Shown here one piece after another: positions 57,276 through 64,000 of a stretch of DNA of 64,000 nt (position 1 is its first letter; each line of letters opens with the position of its first letter). The notes under the pieces are model-generated. The model worked only from the letters and a program-made list of their open reading frames with translations, did not search any database and was not told the DNA's origin. The stretch comes from JAKACA01 sp050744865 (lineage in GTDB: Bacteria > Actinomycetota > Acidimicrobiia > Acidimicrobiales > Bog-793), in NCBI GenBank assembly GCA_050744865.1, contig JBOGHW010000059.1:19042-83041 (forward strand). Reading direction: 5' to 3'. Made by a program: the position numbers and the translations under genes.

Positions 57276-58018
57276 AAGTACTCATCCCGCTTCCCGATGC
57301 TGACTTCGACACGACTGAGGTCGCCGTGCCCTGGCACTACCTGACCCAGGACGGCCACGAGGTCGTGTTCGCCACCGAAGGCGGTGGCGCCTCCCCCGCC
57401 ACCGACCCCCGCCTGCTGAGCGGCGTCCTCTTCGGCCGGCTCGGCGCGCGGCCGGAGCCGCTCCGTATGCACAGGCAGATGGCGGCATCCGCCGAATACG
57501 CCGCACCGGCAGCCTGGGCAGACTTGGACGTCGCGGCCTTCGACGGCCTTATCCTGGCCGGCGGCCACGCACCGGGCATGCGGCAGTATCTCGGCAGCTC
57601 CCTGCTCCGTGACAAGGTTGCAGAGTTCTGGCGCCTCGACCGCCCCGTCGGTGCCATCTGCCATGGTGTGCTGGTACTGGCCAGGACGATCGACCCGAGC
57701 ACGGGGAGCAGCGTGATCGCCAAGCGCTTCACGACGTGCCTCCCCAAGCACATGGAGCGCAGCGCCTACGCACTGACGGCCTGGAAGCTCGGTCGTTACT
57801 ACCGGACGTACCCGTCGTATGTCGAGGACGAGGTAAGGAGTGTGCTCGACGACCAGCGGAGGTTCGTTCGTGGTCCGCGCACGATCAGCCGGCGAGGCAC
57901 CGACGTCGATGACCGGCCGGCGTTCGTCCTACGGGACGGCAACTACCTCTCGGCCCGCTGGCCAGGGGACGCGTACTTGTTCGCCAGGTCGTTTCTTCGG
58001 GTCTTGGCCGGGTCCTGA
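57272..58018 (+). CDS. DJ-1/PfpI (type 1 glutamine amidotransferase-like) protein
   Basis: A 248-residue flavodoxin-like protein. KVLIPLPDADFDTTEVAVPW and the later FDGLILAGGHAPGMR lead to the nucleophile in GAICHGVLVLA (Cys130, His131), the elbow of the DJ-1/PfpI superfamily. It belongs to the larger subgroup with an extra C-terminal region. Members include chaperones, glyoxalases and peptidases; which applies here is unclear. It is coupled by an ATGA overlap to the acyl-CoA dehydrogenase, so removal of reactive aldehydes or protection of enzymes in the pathway would be plausible, by inference only. Confidence 0.85.
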   Translation: MKVLIPLPDADFDTTEVAVPWHYLTQDGHEVVFATEGGGASPATDPRLLSGVLFGRLGARPEPLRMHRQMAASAEYAAPAAWADLDVAAFDGLILAGGHAPGMRQYLGSSLLRDKVAEFWRLDRPVGAICHGVLVLARTIDPSTGSSVIAKRFTTCLPKHMERSAYALTAWKLGRYYRTYPSYVEDEVRSVLDDQRRFVRGPRTISRRGTDVDDRPAFVLRDGNYLSARWPGDAYLFARSFLRVLAGS

Positions 58019-58154
58019 TGCCGCCCACGGGCTCGTGCCGCCGCCGCCCGGTTGCGGCTCGGTTCACAAGCGACAAGCTTTCTTACTCGGCGTATAGATA
58101 GCCGCTTTCTCCCGGCTAAGCTACGCGGCCAGCAGCATCGGGGGGGATGACGTG

Positions 58155-59048
58155 GTGAGCAGGGTTACTCGTGAGCTGGGCTGGTGGATGGCTTCGGACG
58201 GCAAGTGGTACCCGCCCGAGCTACATCCCGACGCCACGGCGGAACCGACACCGTCGGCCGAGCGCGGCGGCCTCCACCTGGTCGCACCTCTCGAGGAGGA
58301 GCCTCCGGACGACGAGCTGACCGTCGCCGCCGATGACGAGACGGCGGACTTCGACGAGCACTTTGGCGAGCACGCCATGGTTCCGGACCACTCGCTGGCC
58401 GCGGACCTGGTGGAAGACGACGACGGGGAGCCGCCACACCCCGGCTGGTGGATCGCCACCGACGGCCACTGGTACCCGCCCGAGCTACATCCGGACGCCC
58501 AATTGAGCGACGACGCCGCCTCACGGGGCGACGACGCAGCCGACGACAGCCTCGGCGAGTTCGGGGAGGAGTTGCAGACGGGCGAGGCGGCGCCTGGCCC
58601 GGTCGGGACAGACCCAGACCCTGGGGAGTTGCCGGTCTTCTTCGCCGCAGAACCGCTCATAGCCACGGCTCACGAGCCCGCGCTGGGCACGGTCCCTCAG
58701 CCTGGCGAGAGCGAGCCGGTGGATTACTTCGGCGCTCCACCCGACTACCCCGCAGAGGAGCCCGCAGGGGAAGGGCTCACCGCTACGACAGCCGCCGGCT
58801 ATGCCGAGCCTGAGCCACGGCCACCGCGGTCGAGCGGCTGGGACGAGTTCCAAGGCGCGGACGAGGGCGCCAGCCAGGTCCACGACGAGACTTTGCCGGG
58901 CGGTCCCTTCGGAGTCGACCCGATGTTCGGGGGACCGTGGCAGGGCCCGGAGATCAGGATGGGATTCCGGCGGCTCATCTCGGCTGGCCCGATCCCGGTC
59001 AAGCCAGTCGACGGCAGGAAGGGCCTACGCCGGTTCCTTCGTGACTGA
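58155..59048 (+). CDS. Acidic protein with two GWW-DGxWYPPE repeats
   Basis: A 297-residue acidic protein from GTG 58155 (a GTG one codon earlier is equivalent), preceded by a G-rich ribosome site. It contains GWWMASDGKWYPPELHPDA at about 9-27 and GWWIATDGHWYPPELHPDA at about 97-115, separated by acidic text; a long Asp/Glu/Pro/Gly-rich region and a basic tail (RKGLRRFLRD) follow. The motif resembles the Trp-rich DUF2510 domain and, as I recall, is common in Acidimicrobiia. The DNA of the two copies is nearly identical, suggesting a recent duplication. There is no signal peptide or membrane segment. Function unknown. Confidence 0.75.
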   Translation: MSRVTRELGWWMASDGKWYPPELHPDATAEPTPSAERGGLHLVAPLEEEPPDDELTVAADDETADFDEHFGEHAMVPDHSLAADLVEDDDGEPPHPGWWIATDGHWYPPELHPDAQLSDDAASRGDDAADDSLGEFGEELQTGEAAPGPVGTDPDPGELPVFFAAEPLIATAHEPALGTVPQPGESEPVDYFGAPPDYPAEEPAGEGLTATTAAGYAEPEPRPPRSSGWDEFQGADEGASQVHDETLPGGPFGVDPMFGGPWQGPEIRMGFRRLISAGPIPVKPVDGRKGLRRFLRD

Positions 59049-59077
59049 CCCTCCGGCACGGGACGCTGTGCCGGTCC

Positions 59078-60016
59078 CTAGCCCTCCGAACGCTTGAGGC
59101 CCGCCCTCTCGCCTCGGGACACGAACTTGTCGGCCATCTTGCGGCTTGCCTCGTCGATCATCTCCTCCCCGAACATGACAGCGCCCTTCCGCTCGCCCTC
59201 GGTGGCTTCCTTGTAGGCGTCCAGGATCGCCCAGGCCCTGTCGAACTGCTCCTGTGTCGGTGAGAAGATCTCGTTGAGGATGGCGACCTGGTCGGGGTGC
59301 AGCGCCCACTTGCCGTCGTAGCCGAGCGTCCTCGTTCGCCGGCAGTAGTCCCGGAACGAGTCCGGCTCGCGTACCCGGAGAAAGGGTCCGTCGATCACCT
59401 GCAGCCCGTTCGCCCTGCCTGCCATCAGTATCTTCGAGAAGACGTAGTGGAAGTGGTCGCCCGGGTACTCGGGAATCTGCACCCCACCTGTCAAGACCGG
59501 CATTTCCATCGAAGCGGCGAAGTCGGCAGGACCGAAGATGATGGTTTCGAGACGCCGCGAAGCCGCACAAATCTCTTCGACGTTGATGAGGCCGCGAGTC
59601 GTCTCGATCTGAGCCTCGATGCCGATGTGGTTCTCCGGCAGCCCGGCGTTCTTCTCGATCTGGGTGAGCAGAAGATCGAGTGCCACCACTTCGGAGGCGG
59701 ACTCCACCTTGGGCAGCATGATCTCGTCGAGCCGCTCACCTGCTCCGGTCACCACGTCGATGACGTCGCCATAGGTCCACTGGGTGTCCCAGGCATTGAC
59801 GCGGACACAGATGACGCGGTCGTCCCAGGCCAGCTCGCGGATCGCCTTGGCCACGAGTGCTCGCGCGCTGTGTTTCTCGAGCGGGGCGACGGAGTCCTCG
59901 AGGTCGAGGAAGGTCATGTCCGCCGGCACAGATGGCGCCTTTTGCAGGAACCGCTCGCTCGAGCCGGGTACCGACAGGCACGAACGCCGCGGCATCGCGC
60001 GGGTGCGGGCGGACAT
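59078..60016 (-). CDS. Malyl-CoA / beta-methylmalyl-CoA lyase (HpcH/citrate-lyase beta family)
   Basis: A 312-residue TIM-barrel lyase. RRSCLSVPGSSERFLQKA and FLDLEDSVAP open the barrel, VRVNAWDTQWTYGD and LPKVESASEV follow, IGIEAQIETTRGL carries the metal-binding Glu and FGPADFAASM the Asp. The C-terminal segment (ALHPDQVAILNEIFSPTQEQF) is that of Mcl/CoA-ester lyases, in which beta-methylmalyl-CoA is split to glyoxylate and propionyl-CoA, or malyl-CoA to glyoxylate and acetyl-CoA. GAGG lies eight bases before the ATG. With the Mcd- and MaoC-type genes it forms the late ethylmalonyl-CoA steps; exact substrate is inferred. Confidence 0.85.
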   Translation of the reverse strand: MSARTRAMPRRSCLSVPGSSERFLQKAPSVPADMTFLDLEDSVAPLEKHSARALVAKAIRELAWDDRVICVRVNAWDTQWTYGDVIDVVTGAGERLDEIMLPKVESASEVVALDLLLTQIEKNAGLPENHIGIEAQIETTRGLINVEEICAASRRLETIIFGPADFAASMEMPVLTGGVQIPEYPGDHFHYVFSKILMAGRANGLQVIDGPFLRVREPDSFRDYCRRTRTLGYDGKWALHPDQVAILNEIFSPTQEQFDRAWAILDAYKEATEGERKGAVMFGEEMIDEASRKMADKFVSRGERAGLKRSEG

Positions 60017-60043
60017 CGGCCGGGCCTCGGCCCTTTCTCGCCC

Positions 60044-60745
60044 TCAGCCGAGCCGGGAGCGGAGGAACTCGACGGTGCGGTCAAAGGCGAGGCTCGACGC
60101 CGCCTCGTCGTAGACCTCGGGGCGGGTGTCGTTGAAAAAGGCATGATCGGTGCCCGGGTAGATGTGCACCGTCACGTCACTGTTCCCGCCGCTCCTGACG
60201 TCCGCCTCGAGCCGCCGGGCGACCTCGGGGCTCGCCCAATCGTCCTTCTCGGCGTAGTGACCGAGAAGAGCGCCAGAGATCTTCGAGTAGTCGGGAGCCG
60301 CCGCTTCCCAGGGAAGGGCCCCGTAGAAGGGCACGACCGCCCTCACCTTGTCGGGGCGCTCGGCGGCCAAAAGAAGGGCCAGGCCCCCACCCATGCAGAA
60401 GCCGACGACGCCGACGCCCTTGGCCGAGGCCGACGCCCGCGCCGCCACGGCGTCGACTGCGCCGCTCATGTCCCTGGCGGCGCGCCCGAGCTCCATCGCC
60501 ATCATCTTCTTGCCGGCCTCGTCGGGCTCGGCCGTCTTCTCGCCGTGGTACAGGTCCGGGGCCAGGGCCGCGAAGCCGGCACGGGCAAAGCGGTCACAGA
60601 CATCTTTGATGTGGTCGACGAGCCCCCACCACTCCTGGATCACGACCACGCCGGGCCCGTTGGGGCCGGGACCGCCTGGCTCGGGCATGGCGAGATAGCC
60701 CTCGCCGGTGGCGCCGTTGCTCGGGAACTCGATCATCTCGCTCAT
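60044..60745 (-). CDS. Dienelactone hydrolase family protein
   Basis: A 233-residue alpha/beta hydrolase. The nucleophile is cysteine in VGFCMGGGLAL (Cys117), the acid is in YAEKDDW (near 168) and the His in GTDHAFFND (201), the catalytic set of dienelactone hydrolases. VVVIQEWWGLVDHIKDVCDR is also characteristic. True dienelactone substrates are unlikely to be known from sequence, since the family is broad. It lies 27 bases upstream of the lyase gene on the same strand, so it is probably the first gene of a two-gene unit and might act on an ester or lactone intermediate. Confidence 0.9.
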   Translation of the reverse strand: MSEMIEFPSNGATGEGYLAMPEPGGPGPNGPGVVVIQEWWGLVDHIKDVCDRFARAGFAALAPDLYHGEKTAEPDEAGKKMMAMELGRAARDMSGAVDAVAARASASAKGVGVVGFCMGGGLALLLAAERPDKVRAVVPFYGALPWEAAAPDYSKISGALLGHYAEKDDWASPEVARRLEADVRSGGNSDVTVHIYPGTDHAFFNDTRPEVYDEAASSLAFDRTVEFLRSRLG

Positions 60746-60826
60746 CGCGCGGAGGCTACCGCGGCCGCTCGAGGGCAGCGGCGGCCCGCATCGAGGCTGC
60801 GAGGAGCCCCGCAGAGCGGCCAGCGC

Positions 60827-61624
60827 TCAGTGCCAGCGCGCAAGGAGCTCGGAGGCGGGCGGGCAGCTCGTCCTGGACATCACGGCGGCGGGGTCGCCTT
60901 CGCCGGCTTCGCCGATCCCGAGCTGGAACTCGTCGGGGGAGAGCACCTCCGCCGTCCCCGCCGCCGTGGCGGCACTGGCCGCCGCCGCCACGAGGGAGGC
61001 GCTGAGGGCGCGGCCGGCCCCCACGACGATCCAGCAGGGCGCCCCCGATCGCACCGCCTCGTGGGCAAGGGCGGCTGCGGACGGGCTGACGAGGACCGCC
61101 GAGGGGCCGGCGGCGAGGGCCTCGACCACCACGGCGGCCCCGGCGGCGGCCGCCTCGGCCTCGGGTGGGCCGAACCCGGCCACGTCGGAGGCGCCCGCGG
61201 CCAAAAGCGAGATGGGGAAGCGCTGCTCCGAGGGATCGGCGAGCACTCTTATGCTCAGGCCTCTGCCGAGCTCGAGGGCGTCGCGCAAAAGGTCGACCGG
61301 CGGTGCCGTCGCCACGCCGGAGCCGGGCTGAAGGCGGCGGTCCATCGCGGCCGCCAACAGGCCGGGCACCGGATCGGCGCAGAGCTCGGCGACAAGGCGC
61401 CGTGAAGCGGCCAAGGCGTCGTCGGCCACCACCAGGTGGGCGCTCACCCACCAAAGCGGCCCGCACTCGGGGTGGTGCTCGATGAGGCGCCTGCACGCCG
61501 TCACGAGGGCGGACGGCTCGATGGTGGCGAGCTCTGCCAGGGTCCAGGCCGCCTCGATCGCGATTGTCGGCCCGGACTCGCCCTGCACCCGGGCGATGTA
61601 CCTGAGCCGTTCGATCGGGTGCAT
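60827..61624 (-). CDS. Conserved protein of unknown function, weak IF-2B-like pattern
   Basis: From ATG 61624 this gives 265 residues, starting MHPIERLRYIARVQGE; a longer frame to 61672 adds an Arg-rich stretch without support. The N-terminal half is helical, the C-terminal half Ala-rich with alternating strands and helices (AGPSAVLVSPSAAALAHEAV, GAPCWIVVGAGRAL) that faintly recall the Rossmann-like domain of eIF-2B alpha-type proteins and sugar-phosphate isomerases. I do not trust this enough to name a function. It lies between the hydrolase and fumC genes, all on the minus strand with gaps near 80 bases. Confidence 0.6.
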   Translation of the reverse strand: MHPIERLRYIARVQGESGPTIAIEAAWTLAELATIEPSALVTACRRLIEHHPECGPLWWVSAHLVVADDALAASRRLVAELCADPVPGLLAAAMDRRLQPGSGVATAPPVDLLRDALELGRGLSIRVLADPSEQRFPISLLAAGASDVAGFGPPEAEAAAAGAAVVVEALAAGPSAVLVSPSAAALAHEAVRSGAPCWIVVGAGRALSASLVAAAASAATAAGTAEVLSPDEFQLGIGEAGEGDPAAVMSRTSCPPASELLARWH

Positions 61625-61705
61625 CCCTGCCGTTCTACGGCCCCCCGCGGCCCTTCCGAACGTCGCGCACAAGAGGCCGGCGCGGCTGAGCCGGGCGCCC
61701 CAGGC

Positions 61706-63124
61706 TCAGGAGACGACTCCGCCCTTCGTCATGGCGAGCACGTCGAGCGCCTTGTCCACCTCCTCCTCGCCGAGGAGACCGAGCTCGAGCACGACAGTGC
61801 GGAGGTCCTTTCCCTCGGCCATCGCCTGCTTCACTACCTTGGCGGCCGCCTCGTAGCCGATGTAGGGGTTGAGCGCCGTCACGATCGAGGGCGACGAGAG
61901 CGCATAGCTCCTGCACCGCTCGACGTCGGCCTCGATTCCTGCCACGCACCTGTCGGCGAGCGCACGCGAGACGGAGGCGAGCAGCCGGATCGACTCGAGC
62001 AGGTTGCGGGCGATCACGGGCAGCATCACGTTCAGCTCGAAATTCCCTGCCGAACCCCCGAAGGCGACTGCTGCGTCGTTGCCGATCACCTGCGCCACGA
62101 CCTGGCAGACGGCCTCGGGCACGACCGGGTTCACCTTCCCCGGCATGATCGACGAGCCCGGCTGGAGGTCCGGCAGGTGGATCTCGCCGAGGCCGCAGCG
62201 CGGCCCCGACGACATCCACCGCAGGTCGTTGGCGACCTTGTAGAGCGAGACGGCGATCGTGCGGCACACTCCGGAAGCCTCGACGAGGCCGTCGCGGGCG
62301 CCCTGTGCCTCGAAGTGGTCCCGCGCCTCTCGGAGAGGTAGCCCCGTCTCGCCCGCCAGGCGCGCGATGACGGCGGGAGCGAACCCCGGCGGCGCGTTCA
62401 GCCCCGTCCCGACCGCCGTCCCCCCAAGGGGCAGCTCGGCGACGCGGGGCAGGGCGCTCTCGAGTCGCTCGACGCCGTGCTCGACGGCGGCGGCGTGGCC
62501 GCCGAGCTCCTGTCCGAGGGTGACCGGGGTGGCGTCCATGAGATGGGTTCGTCCCGACTTCACGACTCCGGCGAGCTCGCCGGCCTTGGACGACAGCTCC
62601 GCGGCGAGATGCGAGAGGGCGGGGACCAGGTCCGTCACGATCGAGAGGGCGGCGGCGAGATGCATCGCCGAGGGGAAGACGTCGTTCGAGGACTGCGAGG
62701 CGTTGGGCTCGTCGTTCGGCCGGACCTCGCGGCCGAGGCGCTCCGAGGCGAGGTGGGCGAGCACCTCGTTCATGTTCATGTTGGTCGAGGTGCCCGAGCC
62801 CGTCTGGTAGACGTCGATCGGGAACTGGTCGTGGTGGAGTCCCTCTGCGACCTCGGCGGCGGCGGCGACGACGGCCTCGGCGACGTCCGGTCCGATGACG
62901 CCGAGCTCGGCGTTGACGGCGGCGGCGGCCTTTTTTATGAGCGCCAGGGCGGTGATGAGGGACGGCTCGACCCGGAGCCCCGAGATCGGGAAATTCTCGA
63001 CCGCCCGCTGCGTCTGTGCCCCCCACCGGGCGCCGGAGGGCACCCGTACCTCTCCCATGGAGTCATGCTCGATGCGAAAGCCCCCCTCTTCTGCCTCCCT
63101 CCCCTCCCGGCGGTCCTGGGCCAC
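61706..63124 (-). CDS. fumC: Class II fumarate hydratase
   Basis: Reversible hydration of fumarate to malate; a heat-stable, iron-free tetramer. The protein reads RIEHDSMGEVRVPSGARWG, WGAQTQRAVENFP, GTSTNMNMNEV, PNASQSSNDVFPSAM, THLMDATPVTLGQE and the family signature GSSIMPGKVNPV. The GTG at 63124 is preferred, giving 472 residues, because homologues extend a few residues before the conserved RIEHDSMGEV; the ATG at 63058 would cut that segment. Much longer frame extensions upstream are without homology. The final steps of the nearby acyl-CoA pathway feed C4 acids to this enzyme. Confidence 0.96.
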   Translation of the reverse strand: MAQDRREGREAEEGGFRIEHDSMGEVRVPSGARWGAQTQRAVENFPISGLRVEPSLITALALIKKAAAAVNAELGVIGPDVAEAVVAAAAEVAEGLHHDQFPIDVYQTGSGTSTNMNMNEVLAHLASERLGREVRPNDEPNASQSSNDVFPSAMHLAAALSIVTDLVPALSHLAAELSSKAGELAGVVKSGRTHLMDATPVTLGQELGGHAAAVEHGVERLESALPRVAELPLGGTAVGTGLNAPPGFAPAVIARLAGETGLPLREARDHFEAQGARDGLVEASGVCRTIAVSLYKVANDLRWMSSGPRCGLGEIHLPDLQPGSSIMPGKVNPVVPEAVCQVVAQVIGNDAAVAFGGSAGNFELNVMLPVIARNLLESIRLLASVSRALADRCVAGIEADVERCRSYALSSPSIVTALNPYIGYEAAAKVVKQAMAEGKDLRTVVLELGLLGEEEVDKALDVLAMTKGGVVS

Positions 63125-63269
63125 GTGAGCCAAGGTAGCGTCCGAGCACCGCCGCGACGGCGTAACGGTCCTACGGGCGAACGACGCAGGCCACGGCCAT
63201 GTTGCTCCAGCCCCCGGCGGCGGCGGTTGTTGCGCCCCCAGGGGTCGTTGGCTAGGTTGAGGGCCCGTT

Positions 63270-64000
63270 GTGACACCTGAGGAGGTACGCGGCGACGCCG
63301 CGCGCACGTCCGGGCCGACCCGCTCGTGGCGACGCCACAACCGGTGTCGTGGTCTCCTCGCCACGGTCCTCGCGACCGCCGTCGTGCTCGGCGGGGTTCT
63401 TGTACCCACCCTCGGCCAGTCCCAAGCCGGTGCCTCCTCCATCGCCGGCCTTCGGGCCAGAGCCGTAGTCGTCTCGGGCGAGCTCACCGCCGAGTACACC
63501 CGCCTCGACGTGCTCGACGAGGAGTACGACAACGCCCGCATCAAAGTCGCCGACCTCGACCGCCGGGTCGCCGACCTCGAGCGGGCGATCGCGGGGGCAA
63601 AGAGGGCACTTTTGGCCGACGAGGCGCACCTGCGAAGTGACGCCATCGAGGCGTACGTGACGGACGGGACGAGCGGCGGGCTCGCCCTCCTCGAGAACGG
63701 GTCGACGTCGCAGGTCCCCGAGCAGCAGACCTACCTCCAGGCCGCCTCGGGGAACATCTCGGATGCCGCAGCCGCCGTGCAGTGGACCGGCCATCTGCTG
63801 AAGGTCCGCCAGGGCCGCCTGCAGGAGGCCGAGCTCTCGGCGCGGGCGGCCGTGAGGCTGATCGGCCAAGACCGGCGGGCGGCCTCGGCGACTGCCACCT
63901 CTCTTCAGGCGACCCTCGCGTCGGTGAAGGGACAGCTCGCCGAGGCCGTCGCTTCGCTGCAGCGCCGCCAGGCCGCCGCCCGAGCCGCGGCAGCAGCCGC
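63270..64000 (+). CDS. Secreted coiled-coil protein, 3' end outside the window
   Basis: An open frame from GTG 63270, with GAGGG six bases before, runs past the right edge (243 codons visible). A basic start (RSWRRHNRCRG) and a hydrophobic stretch (LLATVLATAVVLGGVLVPTL) form a signal peptide; then Ala/Glu/Arg/Asp-rich heptads (for example VADLDRRVADLERAIAGAK) make a long coiled coil. This layout is seen in the N-terminal part of NlpC/P60 peptidoglycan hydrolases and septal envelope proteins of actinobacteria. The domain that would identify it is beyond the edge. Confidence 0.7.
   Translation, partial: MTPEEVRGDAARTSGPTRSWRRHNRCRGLLATVLATAVVLGGVLVPTLGQSQAGASSIAGLRARAVVVSGELTAEYTRLDVLDEEYDNARIKVADLDRRVADLERAIAGAKRALLADEAHLRSDAIEAYVTDGTSGGLALLENGSTSQVPEQQTYLQAASGNISDAAAAVQWTGHLLKVRQGRLQEAELSARAAVRLIGQDRRAASATATSLQATLASVKGQLAEAVASLQRRQAAARAAAAA

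Noticed and set aside
59297..61405. Plus-strand open frame of about 702 codons
   Set aside because: Antisense to the lyase, dienelactone hydrolase and a conserved hypothetical gene; no ribosome site and no homology.

Overview
This window looks like part of a chromosome from a GC-rich actinobacterium, most likely class Acidimicrobiia or a close relative. The evidence is actinobacterial marker genes (a DUF2469 protein, DUF2510 domains, a SepIVA-like coiled-coil protein, GTP-dependent PEP carboxykinase), frequent GTG and TTG starts, and a repeated GWW-DGxWYPPE motif that I associate with Acidimicrobiia. No rRNA, tRNA, CRISPR array, prophage or insertion sequence was seen.

Layout. 1-6.4 kb: end of a nucleotidyltransferase, then a lipid/CoA group (nitronate monooxygenase, FadD-type ligase), a paired unknown protein and APH-fold kinase, and a tyrosine phosphatase. 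6.6-15.6 kb: an SRAP DNA-repair protein, a non-coding stretch with two tandem-repeat arrays around a hairpin, dxs, a GT2 glycosyltransferase, ald, and the natural-transformation pair comM-dprA. 15.7-27.9 kb: a long minus-strand information-processing run, in transcription order acpP, rnc, mutM, smc, ftsY, ffh, rpsP, a KH protein, rimM, trmD, rplS, DUF2469, yraN. 28.2-29.4 kb: a plus-strand single-chain PheRS-like ligase interrupts this region. 29.4-37 kb: minus-strand fakA-like, recG, rsmD, coaD, sepIVA-like, yceD, rpmF, plsX, many joined by 4-base stop/start overlaps. 37-42 kb: rpmB, thiL, pckG, an MFS transporter and a stand-alone AsnC-type sensor domain.

42-48 kb: a split Fe-S assembly locus. 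sufB lies 2 kb upstream of a sufD-Rieske-sufC operon; a Cys4 protein, a dienoyl-CoA isomerase-like crotonase and a HIT-like protein lie between. sufD appears to start at CTG. 48-54.4 kb: oligopeptidase B, a RodZ-C-like membrane protein, a metallo-beta-lactamase-fold hydrolase, a secreted protein and an epoxide-hydrolase-like enzyme. 54.5-60.7 kb: a group resembling the second half of the ethylmalonyl-CoA pathway (MaoC hydratase, long acyl-CoA dehydrogenase, malyl/methylmalyl-CoA lyase) with DUF6941, DJ-1/PfpI and dienelactone-hydrolase genes. 60.8-64 kb: an unknown protein, fumC, and the start of a secreted coiled-coil protein running off the edge.

The most unusual items are the PheRS-like ligase, whose expected Phe-binding FPF reads HPY, next to acpP; the KH protein with a ~50-residue aspartate-rich tract; the CTG-initiated sufD; the repeat-hairpin-repeat region at 7.4-7.75 kb; and a perfect 25-bp intergenic repeat found twice, 10 kb apart in opposite orientation.
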